Of a DNA stretch of 13,509 nucleotides, positions 1 through 5,869 are shown one piece after another. The stretch comes from Deltaproteobacteria bacterium GWA2_55_10 (GTDB lineage: Bacteria > Desulfobacterota > GWC2-55-46). Both the position numbers and the translations under genes were made by a program. The stretch covers positions 1,510 through 15,018 of the forward strand of contig MGPL01000141.1 in NCBI GenBank assembly GCA_001797415.1, in the 5' to 3' direction. The notes beneath the pieces are model-generated. The model ran no database searches. It was not told the DNA's origin and worked only from the letters and a program-made list of their open reading frames with translations. The first letter of the stretch is position 1; every line of letters begins with the position of its first letter.

Positions 1-150
1 ATGTTGGTCCTCTTTCACCAATCCATGCGGCTCACAGCGTCGGTTGCCCGATACGCGCTCAGGCCGAAGCACAGAGCAATGTCGGCGCACAAGGCAAAAA
101 GAAGCGCGGCATGCCTCAAATGGCTCATAACAGGCGCAAAGGCGGCATAA
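1..150 (+). CDS. C-terminal end of an unidentified gene cut by the window edge
   Basis: Frame 1 is open from the first base to a TAA at 148-150, giving at least 49 residues rich in Ala, Lys and Arg and ending in GAKAA. The other two forward frames also stay open past base 120, so an open frame alone proves little. Frame 1 is preferred because its codons (CTC, AGG, AAG, ATA, GCG) match the neighbouring genes and because its stop falls only 7 bases before the next start, as in an operon. The fragment shows no family motif, so I do not assign a function; another polysaccharide gene is expected from context only. An ATG at base 1 is probably chance. Confidence 0.45.
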   Translation: MLVLFHQSMRLTASVARYALRPKHRAMSAHKAKRSAACLKWLITGAKAA

Positions 151-157
151 AGGCCCG

Positions 158-1366
158 ATGGAGAACATGCCAAGAGTAGGAATGGCCGTCTTCTCATACT
201 ACCCCGCCGATCCGAGGGTAAGGCGCGAGGCCGAGGTCCTTGCAAGGGCAGGCTACGAGGTCGATGTCATATGCCTTGGAAAAGCCGGAGAGACTCCTTT
301 CGAGCGCTTCGGCTCGATCACGGCCTACAGGGTGATGAAAGGCACCGAGCGCAAGGAGAACCTGATAATATATTTCGCCCTCTCAGGCGCCTTCGCCGTA
401 CTGGCTTTCGCAAAGCTCCTCTCGCTGTCGCTGCGCCACCGCTATCATCTCATACAGGTCCATAACATGCCCGACCACCTTGTATTTGTCGGGCTGTTGC
501 ACAAGCTCGCGGGCGTTCCGGTAATGATAGACCTGCATGACCTTACGGTCGAGCTCTTCGAGTCGAAGACCAACGGGAGCGTACTGGGGAAGCTGCTGCC
601 TGTCGTGAAGTTCGTGGAGCGCCTCTCATGCGACTTCGCGGACGGCGTGCTCACGACGAGCCCCGGCTTCAGGCAAAAGCTCCTTGAAAGGGGCATAGCC
701 CCGAAAAAGGTAACGCTCGTATTCAACTCCGCTGACTCGAACCTCTTCAAGATGCCTCCGCGCCGGTCATGGAATGTAATCGAGGAAGGCCCGGCGCTCC
801 TCTATCACGGAACCGTAGCCAGGAGGTTCGGCCTGCATGTCTCGATAGAGGCAGTAGCAGAGCTGAGGAAGAGGCTGCCAGCCACGAGGCTCCTCATCTA
901 CGGCAAGTACGACCCCGCTTACAGGGAAGAGCTGATCGAGCTGGTCAGGAGACTCGGTCTTGAAGACAACGTCGAGATAGGCGGCTACCTGCCTTTCGAG
1001 AAGATAAGCGAGACGATCGGCAGATCCGATATCGGCGTGGTCTCATATTTGAACGACCCGTTCATGAACCTGGCGCTCTCAACCAAGATATTCGAATATG
1101 TCTGCATGGGCATGCCAGTGGTCGCCGCGAGACTCGATTCGATAAAATCGGTCTTCGATGAAGAGAGCATCAAGTACTTCAACCCCGGAGATCCCGTTGA
1201 CCTGGCGGCCAGGATAGAGGAATTCTGCAAAGATCCGGAGGCGAGAAAGCGGTTTACCGAAAGGGCGGCAGCCGAATACGAGGTCGTATCGTGGCCGGTC
1301 ATGTCCGAAAGATATCTGAATACCGTTAACGAGCTCATTTTTGATGATGACAAAAATGGAGCATGA
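158..1366 (+). CDS. Glycosyltransferase family 4 (GT-B fold)
   Basis: This 402-residue protein is a cytoplasmic glycosyltransferase expected to move a sugar from an activated nucleotide donor to a lipid-linked oligosaccharide; donor and acceptor cannot be read from sequence. The N-terminal Rossmann half has FSYYPADPRVRREAEVLARA near residues 12-31, typical of GT4 enzymes in polysaccharide loci. It is followed by a hydrophobic stretch near residues 70-91 that may touch the membrane, then VHNMPDH (101-107) and DLHDLTVELFE (125-135). The C-terminal donor half opens at ALLYHGT (213-219) and has the STKIFEYVCMGMPVVAARLD region, with Glu and Gly spaced like the family EX7E-type motif, and NPGDP. 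Two starts are possible, ATG 158 and ATG 167; neither has a strong ribosome binding site, and an AAAGG at 150-154 slightly favours 158. The stop lies one base before the next gene's start. Confidence 0.9.
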   Translation: MENMPRVGMAVFSYYPADPRVRREAEVLARAGYEVDVICLGKAGETPFERFGSITAYRVMKGTERKENLIIYFALSGAFAVLAFAKLLSLSLRHRYHLIQVHNMPDHLVFVGLLHKLAGVPVMIDLHDLTVELFESKTNGSVLGKLLPVVKFVERLSCDFADGVLTTSPGFRQKLLERGIAPKKVTLVFNSADSNLFKMPPRRSWNVIEEGPALLYHGTVARRFGLHVSIEAVAELRKRLPATRLLIYGKYDPAYREELIELVRRLGLEDNVEIGGYLPFEKISETIGRSDIGVVSYLNDPFMNLALSTKIFEYVCMGMPVVAARLDSIKSVFDEESIKYFNPGDPVDLAARIEEFCKDPEARKRFTERAAAEYEVVSWPVMSERYLNTVNELIFDDDKNGA

Positions 1367-1367
1367 G

Positions 1368-2216
1368 ATGAGCTATGTAGCGATAACGCCGGTCAAGAAC
1401 GAAGAGGCCTACATAGCCCAGACGCTCGAATCGATGGTCTCTCAGAGAGTGAAGCCGGTCGAATGGGTCATCGTCGACGACGGCTCAAAAGACCGCACGC
1501 CGCAGATTGTCGAGGAATATTGCGCGCAGCACCCCTGGATAAGACTTTTGAGACTGCCCGGCTCTCCAAGGGTCAGGGGCGGCCACATAGTCGGCCTATT
1601 CTACAAGGGGCTCTCAGCTGCCAGGGCGTCCACTTGCGACTATATCGTCAAGCTCGACGGGGACCTCTCGTTTGAGCCGGATTTCTTCGAAAGGCTCTTA
1701 CAGCACATGGAGATGAACCCCGGACTGGGCATTACGAGCGGCGTAAGCTATCTGCGCTCCGGAAGCGGGCTTATGGAAGAGAGGTCCGCCCGCGGCCACA
1801 CCCTCGGCGCCTGCAAGGTATACAGGAGGAGATGCTTCGACGAGATTGGCGGCCTTATGCCCGCGATGGGCTGGGACGGGATAGACGAGATAAAGGCGCA
1901 GATGAGGGACTGGGGCGCCGAGCCTGTGCCCGGCCTCAAGGTCATACATTTGCGCCCGGAGGGCGCGGCAAAGGGTGCCTTCAAATCAGGGATGGAGCGC
2001 GGGCGAGGCTCCTGGTTTATGGGTTACCATCCCCTCTTTTTCCTCGTAAGGGCAGCCAAATGCGCGCTCCGCTCCCCTCTTGACGGCATCGGAATGACAA
2101 TCGGGTACTTCCGCGCGCTTTTTAAAAGGGATGCACGGATAGACGACCCGGAGTTCATCAGGTACTTGAGGCAGAGCCAGATAAAGAGGCTTCTGCTGTT
2201 ACGGAACAGGGTATAA
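1368..2216 (+). CDS. Glycosyltransferase family 2 (GT-A fold)
   Basis: This protein of about 282 residues is an inverting GT2 enzyme that probably adds one sugar to the growing repeat unit at the cytoplasmic membrane face. It starts with the first strand (YVAITPVKNEEAYI), has VIVDDGSKDRT (residues 34-44) for nucleotide binding, and KLDGDLSFEPDF (95-106), where Asp97 and Asp99 form the metal-binding DxD motif. A later GWDGIDEIKAQMRDWG segment resembles the acceptor/base region of the family. The frame is open further upstream to ATG 1341, which would overlap the previous gene by 26 bases. I prefer ATG 1368 because a GGAG at 1358-1361 sits 6 bases before it and the GT-A core begins right there. 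This start lies one base after the preceding TGA, implying translational coupling. No long transmembrane tail is present. Confidence 0.88.
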   Translation: MSYVAITPVKNEEAYIAQTLESMVSQRVKPVEWVIVDDGSKDRTPQIVEEYCAQHPWIRLLRLPGSPRVRGGHIVGLFYKGLSAARASTCDYIVKLDGDLSFEPDFFERLLQHMEMNPGLGITSGVSYLRSGSGLMEERSARGHTLGACKVYRRRCFDEIGGLMPAMGWDGIDEIKAQMRDWGAEPVPGLKVIHLRPEGAAKGAFKSGMERGRGSWFMGYHPLFFLVRAAKCALRSPLDGIGMTIGYFRALFKRDARIDDPEFIRYLRQSQIKRLLLLRNRV

Positions 2217-2234
2217 CAAAACAGGACAAATAAC

Positions 2235-4148
2235 ATGTGCGGTATCTGCGGAAAACTTTATCTTGACGGCAGGCAGGCCTCTCAGTCCCAGATAGATTCG
2301 ATGACCGACGTCATGAGCCACAGGGGGCCTGACGGCAGGGGCACCTTTGTCGAAGGTGGAATAGCCTTTGGCCACAGGCGCCTGAGCATCATAGACCTCT
2401 CGCCCCTGGGCGCCCAGCCCATGATGAACGAGGACGGATCCGTAGCGGTCATCTTCAACGGCGAGATATACAACTACCTCGACCTCAGGGAAGATCTCAG
2501 GAAGGCGGGACACCTGTTCAGGTCCTCTTCGGACACCGAGGTCATAGTGCACGCCTACGAGGAATATGGTCCCTCGTTCACCACTCGCTTGAACGGCATG
2601 TTCGCGATCGCCGTATGGGACAGAAAGAAAAAAGAGCTGACAATAACCCGGGACAGGCTCGGGATAAAGCCGCTCTATTACCATCTTGGCGACGGGTTCA
2701 TATCCTTTGCCTCTGAGATAAAATCCATACTCGAAGACCCCGATGTGCCGAGGTCCGTGGATATGCAGTCCCTCTCCAACTTCCTCACGCTCCATTATGT
2801 CCCGGGGCCGAGGACCATGTTCGGCAATATAACGAAGCTCCAGCCTGGCCACACCATGGTCGTGAAGAACGGCTCAGTCAAGATAGACCGCTTCTGGGAG
2901 CTCAAGAAGGACGAGAGCCTTGCGAACCTCATCAGAGGCGCGGACAACGCGAGCCTCTCGGCCCACCTCTACTCGGCCCTGAGAGAATCCGTTAAAAAGC
3001 GCATGCAGAGCGATGTGCCGGTAGGCGCGCTCCTGAGCGGCGGGCTCGATTCGAGCGCCATACTGGGCATCATGACGGAGCTTTCAGGAGGTCCCGTACC
3101 GTCATTCACCGTTGGCTACAGCTCCTCTGGGAACGACAGCGTCTCGGAGTTCAAATGGTCGAGGAAGGTCGCGAAGCACTTCCAGAGCGACTACAGCGAA
3201 GCCGTCGTCACGGCAGATGATTTCCTCGGATTTCTGCCCAGGGCCGTTTGGCACCAGGACGAGCCCATAGGCGAGCCGGCCTCCATCCCGCTTTATTTCG
3301 TCTCCAAGCTCGCGAAGGACAGCGGAGTGACGGTGCTTCTGACGGGCGAAGGCTCTGATGAGATCTTCGCCGGCTACAACAGGCACTGGGGAGAGACATT
3401 GGCCGGCTACTACCGGCTTGTGCCTGGTCTTTTGAGGGACACCCTTATCGACAGGCTAATACAGATGATCCCGAGGGCCGCGCTCCTCAAAAAAGGGCAC
3501 AGGTCCATGTCCATTCCTGACTTCAGGGACAGGTACATGTCCTGGCACACGGTCTTTACCGAAGACGTCAAAAGGGAGCTCCTGAAGCAAAACAGCCTCC
3601 GGGATACGTTTACGGACGTCTATCAGAAGCTCCTGCCCGGCACCAGGGGCCTGAATAACCTGGATAAGATACTCCTCTTTGACCTCAACGTCTGGCTGCC
3701 GGACGACCTCTTGATGAAAAAAGACAAGATGGGCATGGCTACCTCCATAGAGGCGCGCGTGCCGTTCCTCGACTACACCTTTGTGGAGCTGGCCTTCCAG
3801 ATACCGTCAAATCTCAAGGTCAAGAGGCTCGAGACCAAGTACATACTGAAAAAGGCGTTGGAAGGGCTTCTTCCAAAAGAGGTCATATACCGGAAGAAAG
3901 AGGGCTTCCCTACCCCCATTTCTCACTGGATCCGCTCGGAACTCAAGGATTTCACCCTCGACCTCCTCTGCTCGGAGGGCGCGCTGGGGCACGGCCTGTT
4001 CGACAAGGCCCTGGTGCGTCGAATAGTCGATGCGCATATGAGCGGCAGGGAGGACAACAACAGGATGATATTCCCGCTCATCAATTTCGAGGTCTGGCAC
4101 AGGATTTTCATATCAGGCCTGCCTGTTCGCGCACTGAATTATTCTTAG
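2235..4148 (+). CDS. asnB: Asparagine synthase (glutamine-hydrolysing), AsnB family
   Basis: This 637-residue protein has the two-domain AsnB architecture. The N-terminal class II glutamine amidotransferase domain begins MCGICG, so Cys2 becomes the catalytic nucleophile after Met removal. Arg49 (HRRLSIIDLS), NGEIYN (75-80) and SSSDTEV (97-103) are the expected glutamine-binding residues. The C-terminal adenylating domain carries the pyrophosphate loop SGGLDSS (268-274), LLTGEGSDEIFAGY, and KKDKMGMATSIEARVPFLD near the substrate pocket. Length is normal for bacterial AsnB. All key residues are present, so it should release ammonia from glutamine and form an amide through an acyl-AMP. In a glycosyltransferase operon the substrate may be a uronic acid of the polysaccharide rather than aspartate; that is inference, and similar proteins also occur in exosortase/EPS loci. 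An AGGAC at 2223-2227 precedes the ATG by 7 bases. The gap to the previous gene is 18 bases. Confidence 0.93.
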   Translation: MCGICGKLYLDGRQASQSQIDSMTDVMSHRGPDGRGTFVEGGIAFGHRRLSIIDLSPLGAQPMMNEDGSVAVIFNGEIYNYLDLREDLRKAGHLFRSSSDTEVIVHAYEEYGPSFTTRLNGMFAIAVWDRKKKELTITRDRLGIKPLYYHLGDGFISFASEIKSILEDPDVPRSVDMQSLSNFLTLHYVPGPRTMFGNITKLQPGHTMVVKNGSVKIDRFWELKKDESLANLIRGADNASLSAHLYSALRESVKKRMQSDVPVGALLSGGLDSSAILGIMTELSGGPVPSFTVGYSSSGNDSVSEFKWSRKVAKHFQSDYSEAVVTADDFLGFLPRAVWHQDEPIGEPASIPLYFVSKLAKDSGVTVLLTGEGSDEIFAGYNRHWGETLAGYYRLVPGLLRDTLIDRLIQMIPRAALLKKGHRSMSIPDFRDRYMSWHTVFTEDVKRELLKQNSLRDTFTDVYQKLLPGTRGLNNLDKILLFDLNVWLPDDLLMKKDKMGMATSIEARVPFLDYTFVELAFQIPSNLKVKRLETKYILKKALEGLLPKEVIYRKKEGFPTPISHWIRSELKDFTLDLLCSEGALGHGLFDKALVRRIVDAHMSGREDNNRMIFPLINFEVWHRIFISGLPVRALNYS

Positions 4149-4171
4149 ATGATATTCAGTACAAGAATAAT
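4138..4171 (+). other. AT-rich inverted repeat spanning the asnB stop codon
   Basis: ATTATTCTT at 4138-4146 is the exact reverse complement of AAGAATAAT at 4163-4171, with a 16-base loop. The stem holds the end of the asparagine synthase frame, including the T of its TAG. It is AT-rich and has no following T-run, so it is not a convincing intrinsic terminator. It may protect the 3' end of the first transcript or be chance. Confidence 0.3.
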
Positions 4172-4206
4172 AGTGAGAAACAAACTCATAATTGGTGTCT
4201 AACATC

Positions 4207-4220
4207 GTGATTTAAATCAC
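4207..4220. promoter_or_regulatory. Perfect 14-bp palindrome, CRP/FNR-family operator candidate
   Basis: GTGATTTAAATCAC is a perfect palindrome. It matches the CRP core GTGA-N6-TCAC and also the FNR core TGAT-N4-ATCA, so the sequence does not decide which regulator of this superfamily would bind. It lies in the AT-rich gap between the asparagine synthase and beta-helix genes, 83 bases before the latter's start. A second palindrome, ATTTTAAAAT (4221-4230), follows directly. If the -10 candidate at 4243-4248 is real, the palindrome centre (4213.5) sits about 41.5 bases upstream of the predicted transcription start, the classical position for class II activation. Palindrome symmetry is seen directly; binding and activation are inferred. 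Confidence 0.6.
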
Positions 4221-4242
4221 ATTTTAAAATAGCAATCTCTTG

Positions 4243-4248
4243 TATCCT
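4243..4248 (+). promoter_or_regulatory. Candidate -10 box of an activator-dependent promoter
   Basis: TATCCT, preceded by TG, matches four of six bases of the sigma-70 -10 consensus. No good -35 hexamer sits 17 bases upstream; that place is taken by the edge of the palindrome at 4207-4220 and an A/T run, as expected when an activator replaces the -35 contact. A start site near 4254-4256 would give a leader of about 50 bases. The assignment rests on spacing and short matches, so it is tentative. Confidence 0.35.
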
Positions 4249-4258
4249 GTTGAAAATA

Positions 4259-4287
4259 CACGCCAATCCTGGCGTGAAAAGATTGGC
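4259..4287 (+). promoter_or_regulatory. Two mutually exclusive leader hairpins before the beta-helix gene
   Basis: CACGCC (4259-4264) can pair with GGCGTG (4271-4276) around a 6-base loop. Alternatively GCCAATC (4262-4268) can pair with GATTGGC (4281-4287) around a 12-base loop. The arms overlap, so only one stem can form at a time. The second stem ends three bases before the AAGGAGG ribosome binding site and could limit ribosome access. Both pairings are exact. Whether they act as a switch, an mRNA stabiliser or nothing cannot be told from one sequence. Confidence 0.4.
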
Positions 4288-4290
4288 TTC

Positions 4291-4297
4291 AAGGAGG
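4291..4297 (+). promoter_or_regulatory. Strong ribosome binding site that fixes the beta-helix gene start
   Basis: AAGGAGG ends six bases before ATG 4304. It is the best Shine-Dalgarno sequence in the window and selects this ATG over the in-frame TTG at 4250. The chosen start also gives a clean signal peptide. Confidence 0.85.
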
Positions 4298-4303
4298 TTG
4301 TTG

Positions 4304-5632
4304 ATGAAGAAATTCAGTATAATCCTGGCGCTTTTGATCTTAGGCGCCTTACCCGACCTGTCCATGGCTGCCATTCGCCATGTGAGGGCGGGGGCATCCG
4401 GGAACGGCAGCGGCTCTGACTGGACCAACGCCTATCCGTCGTTGCCGGCAAGCCTTGTACGGGGCGATACCTATTATGTGGCTGACGGCTCTTATTCGAG
4501 CTATACCTTCGACGACTCTCAGAACGGCGCATGGATCTACATAAAGAAGGCCATCGCGTCGGACCACGGCACCTCGACAGGCTGGCAGAGCGCGTACGGC
4601 GACGGGGTGGCGGTCTTCGGGCCATTGAAGTTCACGACCGGCAGCTATGAGATGGACGGCCAGGTAGGCGGCGGCCCCGGGCGCTGGACATCCGGGCACG
4701 GCTTCAAGGTCCAGTATACAGGCACCGGTAACATCGTCAGGATCATTAACGTCCCGACCAAGGTCTCGACCCTTACATTCAAGCACATGGAGATGGCCTT
4801 CAATCCGTGCTCCTCGTGCACGGGCCAGGACGTATTCTACGGCATCTACGGCGGCAGCAACTGGAAGTTCCAGTACAACTGGATGCACCACCCCAGCAGG
4901 GTCGTCCTCTATACCATGAACGAAGCAACCAACATACTTATCGAATACACGCTCCTGGAGAGGAGCGGCACCAACGGCTCGTCGGCCCAGCACTCAGAGA
5001 TATGGTCGGCCAGGGACACCCATGACGTAACCTTCAGGTACAACTACGTGAGGGACTACAGGAGCACCGGCGGCATCATAATGGGCCGCGCGAAGAACTG
5101 GAACCTGTACGGCAACGTATTCCAGTGGACCGTGGACTTCGGCTCCACATCCAACAACGGCGCAATAGGCAGCTGGTCGTCGGACTCGACCTACTACGCC
5201 AGCAACATCAAGATACACAACAACACCTTCGTGGGCTTAAGGAGCGGCGGCGCGGGCAGGATATTCCCGATATACAAGTCGATAAGCAACGTCGTGGCCT
5301 CAAACAACCTCTGGTACGACAGCCCCGCGACGACCTTCGGCGGCGGGGTATCGCACAGCCATAACTGGTTCAAGAACTCGAACGAGGGCAACATAAGCGA
5401 GTCGACCAAACAGGTCGGCGGCGGAGACCCGTTCGTCAGCTACTCGGGCAAGGACTTCAGGCTTAAGGCCGCCACAGCGGCCGGCAGCGCCCTCGCCTCG
5501 CCCTTTAACCTCGACGTCCTCGGAATTACACGCGGAAGCGACGGCACATGGGACAGGGGCGCGTACGAATTCGGCGGCACCGCAACGACAGGGACTACCC
5601 CGGCAGCCCCGACAGGCCTTAAAGTCAACTAG
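4304..5632 (+). CDS. Secreted right-handed parallel beta-helix protein
   Basis: The 442-residue product starts with a typical signal peptide: MKKF, a hydrophobic core to about residue 16, and a processing site near SMA-A at residues 20-23. The mature part is rich in Gly, Ser, Asn, Tyr and Trp and has repeated short strands of the type NWNLYGNVFQ and NIKIHNNTFVG, which mark a parallel beta-helix as in pectate-lyase-like polysaccharide lyases and glycoside-binding proteins. A GAYEFGG segment near the end resembles the close of such helices. CSSC near residue 168 could form a disulfide. It probably binds or trims the exported polysaccharide in the periplasm or outside; no catalytic residues can be assigned. 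The tail PAAPTGLKVN looks like the first strand of a fibronectin III domain but stops at once, beside a repeat element, so the protein may be truncated. It has its own leader and probably its own promoter. Confidence 0.83.
   Translation: MKKFSIILALLILGALPDLSMAAIRHVRAGASGNGSGSDWTNAYPSLPASLVRGDTYYVADGSYSSYTFDDSQNGAWIYIKKAIASDHGTSTGWQSAYGDGVAVFGPLKFTTGSYEMDGQVGGGPGRWTSGHGFKVQYTGTGNIVRIINVPTKVSTLTFKHMEMAFNPCSSCTGQDVFYGIYGGSNWKFQYNWMHHPSRVVLYTMNEATNILIEYTLLERSGTNGSSAQHSEIWSARDTHDVTFRYNYVRDYRSTGGIIMGRAKNWNLYGNVFQWTVDFGSTSNNGAIGSWSSDSTYYASNIKIHNNTFVGLRSGGAGRIFPIYKSISNVVASNNLWYDSPATTFGGGVSHSHNWFKNSNEGNISESTKQVGGGDPFVSYSGKDFRLKAATAAGSALASPFNLDVLGITRGSDGTWDRGAYEFGGTATTGTTPAAPTGLKVN
5611..5629 (+). repeat. 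Imperfect 19-bp direct repeat, left copy (end of beta-helix gene)
   Basis: GACAGGCCTTAAAGTCAAC recurs at 5784-5802 as GACAGGTCTCAAAATCAAC, 16 of 19 bases identical. In the gene's frame this copy reads TGLKVN and the other reads TGLKIN. Two differences are silent third-position changes and one swaps Val for Ile. The two copies bracket the element at 5633-5784. Confidence 0.6.
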
Positions 5633-5657
5633 CAGGGTGTTGAAAAACACCCTGCTA
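5630..5657 (+). repeat. Perfect 12-bp hairpin with GAAA loop at the left end of the element
   Basis: TAGCAGGGTGTT (5630-5641) pairs exactly with AACACCCTGCTA (5646-5657) around a GAAA tetraloop. The stem begins with the TAG stop codon of the beta-helix gene. It could protect or end that transcript, but no T-run follows, so it is better seen as part of the repeat element. Confidence 0.6.
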
Positions 5658-5784
5658 AGGCAATCCATGGATGGATTGCCAAATTGCGAGACTTGAAAAA
5701 TCGAACAATTTGTAAGACTTGGACGAATTCACGTCGGCCAAGTCGTGTTTGAAAAAGTCCAGGACTGACTTTTTCAACATCCTG
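5633..5784. mobile_element. MITE-like non-coding element with 15-bp terminal inverted repeats
   Basis: The left end CAGGGTGTTGAAAAA (5633-5647) matches the reverse complement of the right end, CAGGATGTTGAAAAA (from 5770-5784), at 14 of 15 bases. Between them lie further perfect inverted repeats: GGCAATCCAT/ATGGATTGCC at 5659-5668 and 5671-5680, GACTTGG/CCAAGTC at 5716-5722 and 5738-5744, and TTGAAAAAGTC/GACTTTTTCAA at 5749-5759 and 5767-5777. There is no transposase frame, so it would be mobilised only in trans. Ends of the GTTGAAAAAGTC type are, as far as I recall, common near transposase genes in proteobacteria, but I cannot name the family. No clean short target-site duplication is visible, so exact borders are uncertain. 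Confidence 0.55.
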
Positions 5785-5802
5785 ACAGGTCTCAAAATCA
5801 AC
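5784..5802 (+). repeat. Imperfect 19-bp direct repeat, right copy (non-coding remnant)
   Basis: GACAGGTCTCAAAATCAAC is the partner of 5611-5629 and starts at the last base of the right terminal inverted repeat. It would read TGLKIN in the frame matching the beta-helix tail, but no stop follows and the frame runs into a GC-rich hairpin. It looks like the tail of a related gene or an old flanking duplication. Confidence 0.55.
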
Positions 5803-5806
5803 AAAA

Positions 5807-5828
5807 GCCGGCCCCGAAAGGGGCCGGC
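5807..5828. terminator. GC-rich hairpin, degenerate or leftward intrinsic terminator
   Basis: GCCGGCCCC (5807-5815) pairs perfectly with GGGGCCGGC (5820-5828) around a GAAA loop, a very stable 9-bp stem. On the + strand it is followed by ACCCTTCCTC, which is not a proper T-run, so rightward termination would be weak. On the - strand the stem is followed by TTTTGTTGATTTT, a better tail, but no - strand gene runs into it. It may be a former bidirectional terminator with a decayed right side. It would partly separate the beta-helix gene from the downstream operon. Confidence 0.5.
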
Positions 5829-5869
5829 ACCCTTCCTCAAAAAGCCCTCAAAAACTGAACAACATCAAA

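Larger units (their letters stand above)
5633..5869. other. 237-base gap before the second operon
   Basis: Apart from the element, the repeat copy and the hairpin listed separately, I see no gene here. A frame open across 5719-6369 is a shadow of the pyruvyl transferase gene: its translation turns into low-complexity Arg-rich sequence. I could not find a convincing sigma-70 promoter in 5829-5869, and the next gene lacks a good ribosome binding site, so how the second operon starts is unclear. Confidence 0.5.

Noticed and set aside
15..245. Open frame on the - strand at the left edge
   Set aside because: It overlaps the start of the GT4 gene, has no family resemblance, and its composition fits an antisense shadow of coding DNA.
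2199..2852. 217-residue open frame on the - strand
   Set aside because: It lies wholly opposite the asparagine synthase gene, whose catalytic motifs are intact; long antisense frames are expected in DNA of this codon bias.
4249..4256. GTTGAAAA shared with the ends of the element at 5633-5784, hinting at a second element copy before the beta-helix gene
   Set aside because: Only eight bases match and no paired end is found nearby, so chance is sufficient.
4250..4303. Upstream extension of the beta-helix gene from a TTG at 4250
   Set aside because: It would bury the signal peptide behind 18 residues, and AAGGAGG at 4291-4297 clearly serves ATG 4304.
4349..4993. 214-residue open frame on the - strand opposite the beta-helix gene
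   Set aside because: No motif, no ribosome binding site, and the + strand gene has a signal peptide and strong start.
5633..5784. CRISPR array
   Set aside because: The inverted repeats differ from one another and there are no regularly spaced direct repeats.
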